Source: Pedobacter africanus (GTDB taxonomy: Bacteria > Bacteroidota > Bacteroidia > Sphingobacteriales > Sphingobacteriaceae). Taken from it: a stretch of 64,000 bases of DNA. Positions within the stretch are counted from its first letter, which is position 1. Each line of letters starts with the position of its first letter. Of this stretch, positions 61,053 through 64,000 are shown piece by piece. Location of the stretch: contig NZ_FWXT01000001.1 in assembly GCF_900176535.1 (NCBI RefSeq), positions 3,377,397 through 3,441,396 on the forward strand. The letters run 5' to 3'. The position numbers and the translations under genes are program-made. The notes beneath the pieces were generated by a model. It was given only the letters and a program-made list of their open reading frames with translations. It ran no database searches and had not been told where the DNA came from.

Positions 61053-61634
61053 TTAGAATTCTACTTTTGGGGCCTTTTCTGCACCAGCTTCTGCTTTAAA
61101 GCCCGCTTTCTGGCTAAAACCAAACAGGCCCGCCATTAAGTTGTTCGGAAAGGACCTTACTTTTGTATTGTATACCTGAACAGATTCATTGAAGTCTTTA
61201 CGGGCAACCGCAATCCGGTTTTCAGTTCCCGCCAATTCGGCCGAAACATCCCTGAACTGTTCGGTAGCCTTTAATTGGGGGTAGTTTTCAGTTACCATCA
61301 ATAAGCGGCCTAAAGCCTGGCTAACCTGACCTTGTGCTGCCTGAAATTTTTCAATGCTCTCAGGGGTTAATTTATCAGGGTCTACAGTTACCTGTGTTGC
61401 TTTGGCGCGCGCCTCTGTTACCTGGGTTAATGTACTTTGCTCAAATTTAGCGGCACCTTTTACTGTGTTCACTAAATTCGGAATCAAATCCGAACGACGC
61501 TGATACTGGGTTTCAACCTGGTTCCATTTTGCTTTTACATCTTCATCCAGTTTAACCATACTGTTATAGCCACAACCACTCATTGCTACAACCAGGATTA
61601 AGATGCCTGCTATCGCCAATACTGTTTTTTTCAT
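61053..61634 (-). CDS. LemA-family lipoprotein
   Basis: The 193-residue protein has a lipobox (VVAMSGC, Cys about 21) followed by the LemA helical core. Blocks include YNSMVKLDEDVKAKWNQVETQYQRR, DLIPNLVNTVKGAAKFE and the C-terminal FNESVQVYNTKVRSFPNNLMAGLFGF. The family is widespread and linked by gene neighbourhood to TPM-domain proteins, as here. Its function is not settled. It is the first gene of the minus-strand unit at 59194-61634 and is divergent from the FAD oxidoreductase gene (126-bp gap). Confidence 0.93.
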   Translation of the reverse strand: MKKTVLAIAGILILVVAMSGCGYNSMVKLDEDVKAKWNQVETQYQRRSDLIPNLVNTVKGAAKFEQSTLTQVTEARAKATQVTVDPDKLTPESIEKFQAAQGQVSQALGRLLMVTENYPQLKATEQFRDVSAELAGTENRIAVARKDFNESVQVYNTKVRSFPNNLMAGLFGFSQKAGFKAEAGAEKAPKVEF

Positions 61635-61721
61635 TTTTCTTTTGTTTTAGTTTTTCCGGGCCTGCTTTTGCCAGGCTTTCTGTTAATAGGTGTTAATTTA
61701 CACATTAGAACTCAATTTCCG

Positions 61722-61729
61722 TACCTTTG
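61722..61729 (+). promoter_or_regulatory. Probable -7 box of the FAD oxidoreductase gene
   Basis: TACCTTTG matches TAnnTTTG and ends 31 bp before the ATG at 61761. It lies in the divergent gap shared with lemA. Confidence 0.45.
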
Positions 61730-61760
61730 TTACAATTCAGGATAAAAACCTGACAGGTTT

Positions 61761-63302
61761 ATGCAAAAAGAAATAGAAATTACCATGGCTCCTGAAGAAA
61801 GGGAGTCTGAAACGCTACGCTTAAAAAAGCTTGCAAATGCCTTACATATAGATGTATTGCGCATTAAAGGGCATAAAATACTCAAAAGATCTATTGATGC
61901 CCGATCAAGAAAAGTAATTTATCGGTTACAGATAAGAGTGTTTGTTGATGAAGCACCTTTGGCAGATGTTTATACTGTAAACTATCAAAATGTCAGTAAT
62001 TCCAGGCCGGTAGTTATTGTAGGTGCTGGTCCGGCTGGCCTGTTTGCTGCGCTGCAGTGTATAGAAAACGGATTAAAGCCAATCGTTTTAGAACGGGGCA
62101 AGGATGTAAAGCAACGCAGAAGAGACCTTGCGGCAATCAATAAAGAGGGGATAGTCAATACTGAATCCAATTATTGTTATGGTGAAGGTGGGGCAGGGAC
62201 CTATTCTGATGGTAAGCTCTATACACGTTCCAATAAGCGGGGGGATATCAATAAGGTATTACAGTCTTTTGTACAGCACGGCGCAACAGAAGACATTTTA
62301 ATTGATGCCAGACCGCACATAGGGACCAACAAACTGCCTCATATCATTACTGCTATCCGGGAGACCATTTTAAATGCAGGTGGAGAAGTTCGTTTTGATC
62401 AGAAAGTTACCGATATACTTATTGATTTCGGAAGAGTAAAGGGTGTTGTGGTTAATGAGGCAGAGCGTTTACTGGCGGATGCTGTGATTCTTGCTACAGG
62501 GCATTCGGCCCGCGACATATACGAATTACTTCACCACAAAGCTATACTGGTTGAAGCTAAGCCTTTTGCCTTAGGGGTAAGGATTGAGCATCCTCAGGCT
62601 ATTATAGACGCTGCACAGTACCATTGTGATGTCCGGAGCGGGTTTTTGCCCCCGGCCTATTACAGTTTGGTGGAACAGGTGGGCAGCAGAGGGGTATTCT
62701 CTTTCTGTATGTGTCCGGGAGGGATTATTGCCCCCTGCGCCACCTATGAAAATGAAATCGTGGTAAATGGCTGGTCGCCCTCGAAAAGGAACAATCCTTT
62801 TGCCAATTCTGGTACAGTAGTACAAATAACGCTGGAAGATGTGAAAGGTGATGATCCTTTAAGGATGATGCACTTCCAGTCGCAGATAGAGCAGGCTGCT
62901 TTTAAACTGGGTGGGGGCAATCTGGTTGCTCCGGCACAGCGGATGGTCGACTTTGTTGAAGGCAGGCTTTCCGCTGATCTTCCCAGGAATTCTTATCTGC
63001 CCGGTACGAAAAGCGCAATGCTCAAAGACACCCTGCCTGATTTTGTGGCTTTGAGCTTAAAAAATGCCCTGCCTATTTTTGGAAAGAAGATGAAGGGGTA
63101 TTATACGAATGAAGCCATTTTAGTGGGGGTCGAGAGCAGGAGCTCATCGCCGGTTCGTATTCCGCGCGACAGGGGTACTTTTCAGCATCCGCAGGTAAAC
63201 GGTTTATTTCCATGTGCTGAAGGCGCTGGATATGCTGGCGGTATTGTTTCGGCAGCTATTGATGGGATTAATTGTGCAAACGCTGTTTTGAAAATTTTTT
63301 AA
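61761..63302 (+). CDS. FAD-dependent oxidoreductase (uncharacterised NAD(P)/FAD family)
   Basis: The 513-residue protein has an N-terminal alpha/beta extension (about 1-80). The FAD-binding motif VVIVGAGPAGLFAALQCIENG (about 84-104) follows, then the blocks NYCYGEGGAGTYSDGKLYTR and IGTNKLPHI. A second dinucleotide-type ATGHSARDIYELL segment and a C-terminal FAD segment (GLFPCAEGAGYAGGIVSAAIDG) complete it. It matches the large bacterial family loosely named FAD-dependent dehydrogenase or YtfP-type, whose substrate is unknown. It is monocistronic; a weak hairpin (63304-63319) follows its stop. Confidence 0.85.
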   Translation: MQKEIEITMAPEERESETLRLKKLANALHIDVLRIKGHKILKRSIDARSRKVIYRLQIRVFVDEAPLADVYTVNYQNVSNSRPVVIVGAGPAGLFAALQCIENGLKPIVLERGKDVKQRRRDLAAINKEGIVNTESNYCYGEGGAGTYSDGKLYTRSNKRGDINKVLQSFVQHGATEDILIDARPHIGTNKLPHIITAIRETILNAGGEVRFDQKVTDILIDFGRVKGVVVNEAERLLADAVILATGHSARDIYELLHHKAILVEAKPFALGVRIEHPQAIIDAAQYHCDVRSGFLPPAYYSLVEQVGSRGVFSFCMCPGGIIAPCATYENEIVVNGWSPSKRNNPFANSGTVVQITLEDVKGDDPLRMMHFQSQIEQAAFKLGGGNLVAPAQRMVDFVEGRLSADLPRNSYLPGTKSAMLKDTLPDFVALSLKNALPIFGKKMKGYYTNEAILVGVESRSSSPVRIPRDRGTFQHPQVNGLFPCAEGAGYAGGIVSAAIDGINCANAVLKIF

Positions 63303-63402
63303 AGCAAACAGATGTTTGCCATTTTTGTTGTAGAGTACATATGAAGCACGCCATTTTTCATTGTGCTTCTTGTATAATGATTTGCTGGTTAAGAATAAGA
63401 TA

Positions 63403-63762
63403 GTGAAAAAGACATTAATAATAGGGGCAAGTCCCAATCCATCGCGATACGCATATCTGGCAGCAAATATGCTCAAATCCAAGGGATACGAAATCGTGAA
63501 TGTAGGTATAAAAAGAGGAGAGGTTGCAGGGGTTGAAATAGAGGAGCCGGGAAATATCCATTCGGATATCCATACCGTTACTTTATATATAGGCCCTCAT
63601 TTGCAGCAGCAATACGTGGATTATATCCTGAAGACTAAACCTAAGCGTGTGGTTTTTAACCCTGGGACTGAAAATGCCACGTTTGAAGATCTACTGAAGA
63701 AGAATGGTATTGAAACTATAGAAGCCTGTACCCTGGTCTTATTATCTACAGGACAATATTAA
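63403..63762 (+). CDS. CoA-binding Rossmann-fold protein
   Basis: The 119-residue protein begins VKKTLIIGASPNPSRYAY, the CoA_binding-family start with a Rossmann-type glycine loop. It continues with YEIVNVGIKRGEVAGVEI and ends with VVFNPGTENATFEDLLKKNGIETIEACTLVLL. GTG at 63403 is chosen because the domain starts there; the longer frame would need a TTG and adds an unlike sequence. Family proteins bind CoA or acyl-CoA; function is otherwise unknown. The 238 bp after it (63763-64000) contain no ORF I can support, only a small hairpin (63894-63915). Confidence 0.85.
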   Translation: MKKTLIIGASPNPSRYAYLAANMLKSKGYEIVNVGIKRGEVAGVEIEEPGNIHSDIHTVTLYIGPHLQQQYVDYILKTKPKRVVFNPGTENATFEDLLKKNGIETIEACTLVLLSTGQY

Positions 63763-64000
63763 TTTTAGATTGGTTTAGATTGGCCCATGAGACATGAAAG
63801 TTTTAAGGGCTTTTTTGTGTGGTCTCCGGGGGCTCTATATGCTTTAGCTAGATTTTGCATGTTCACATTTTTCGTGGCTGCTTTGCCGCCATCCACAAAA
63901 GGGTGCTTTTTTGTGAAGAAAGTTAGTGGAATGTGTATATGAAGTGGGGGCTGGCTGGCTGTTTTTTGCCTTTGCTTTACTGAAATAGACTGGGAACAAA

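Noticed and set aside
63894..63915. CACAAAA/TTTTGTG hairpin as a terminator
   Set aside because: The stem is short and A/T-rich, lies 130 bp after the last gene and has no following T-run.

Overview
The window looks like chromosome of a member of the Bacteroidota, most likely a Pedobacter-type Sphingobacteriaceae. Four things point there: two SusC/SusD outer-membrane pairs, an ECF sigma/FecR anti-sigma module, promoters with the Bacteroidota -7 box TAnnTTTG (for example TTG-N20-TATATTTG before pheS), and A-rich leaders with few Shine-Dalgarno sites. I saw no tRNA, rRNA, CRISPR array, prophage or insertion sequence. The genus is inferred from gene content and style, not from a marker gene.

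Layout. (1) 1-4938, minus strand: a sugar-oxidation operon with a Tat-signal small subunit, a GMC flavoprotein carrying a C-x5-C-x3-C cluster motif, a Gfo/Idh/MocA oxidoreductase, a TIM-barrel isomerase/epimerase and a lipoprotein cytochrome c cut by the window edge. It resembles a periplasmic glycoside 3-dehydrogenase plus keto-sugar processing system. (2) 5173-9489: SDR-type threonine dehydrogenase, YebC, a secreted esterase, an unknown protein preceded by a structured inverted-repeat element, and a VOC protein. (3) 9666-17582: ECF sigma, FecR anti-sigma, STN-type SusC, SusD and a secreted thioredoxin, with a structured leader before SusC. (4) 17670-31809, minus strand: a polysaccharide utilisation locus with SusC, SusD, a LamG lipoprotein, two GH144-type enzymes and a GH3 beta-glucosidase, headed by a membrane-spanning propeller/Y_Y_Y/LuxR regulator. 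The content suggests beta-1,2-glucan as substrate. (5) 31825-37353: TrhO, an anti-sigma-like membrane protein without a visible sigma partner, a secreted C1B peptidase and a DUF5686 outer-membrane protein. (6) 37493-47218: kbl, pheS, a Rieske-like lipoprotein lacking its histidine ligands, a TetR regulator, an unlisted 36-codon ORF, RlmD, a phosphoribosyltransferase, an acyltransferase/glycosyltransferase pair, ispH and hemH. (7) 47208-53571: waaA and a nucleotide-sugar operon (ugd, uxs, galE, rfbB). (8) 53603-64000: an ABC permease, an IscA-type protein, the large subunit of a split methylmalonyl-CoA mutase, dnaA with two opposed TTATCAACA boxes upstream, Nudix, two TPM proteins, LemA, an FAD oxidoreductase and a CoA-binding protein.

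Two carbohydrate systems may complement each other. The locus at 17670-31809 would import and hydrolyse a beta-glucan to short oligosaccharides. The operon at 1-4938 could oxidise glucosides in the periplasm so that they are cleaved by an elimination route instead of ordinary hydrolysis. tdh (5173) and kbl (37493) encode consecutive steps of threonine degradation to glycine but lie 31 kb apart.

No single locus can be called a new system from sequence alone. The best leads are the oxidation operon, the inverted-repeat element at 8684-8832, the 36-codon ORF at 40856, the ligand-less Rieske lipoprotein at 39748 and the structured SusC leader at 11386-11595.
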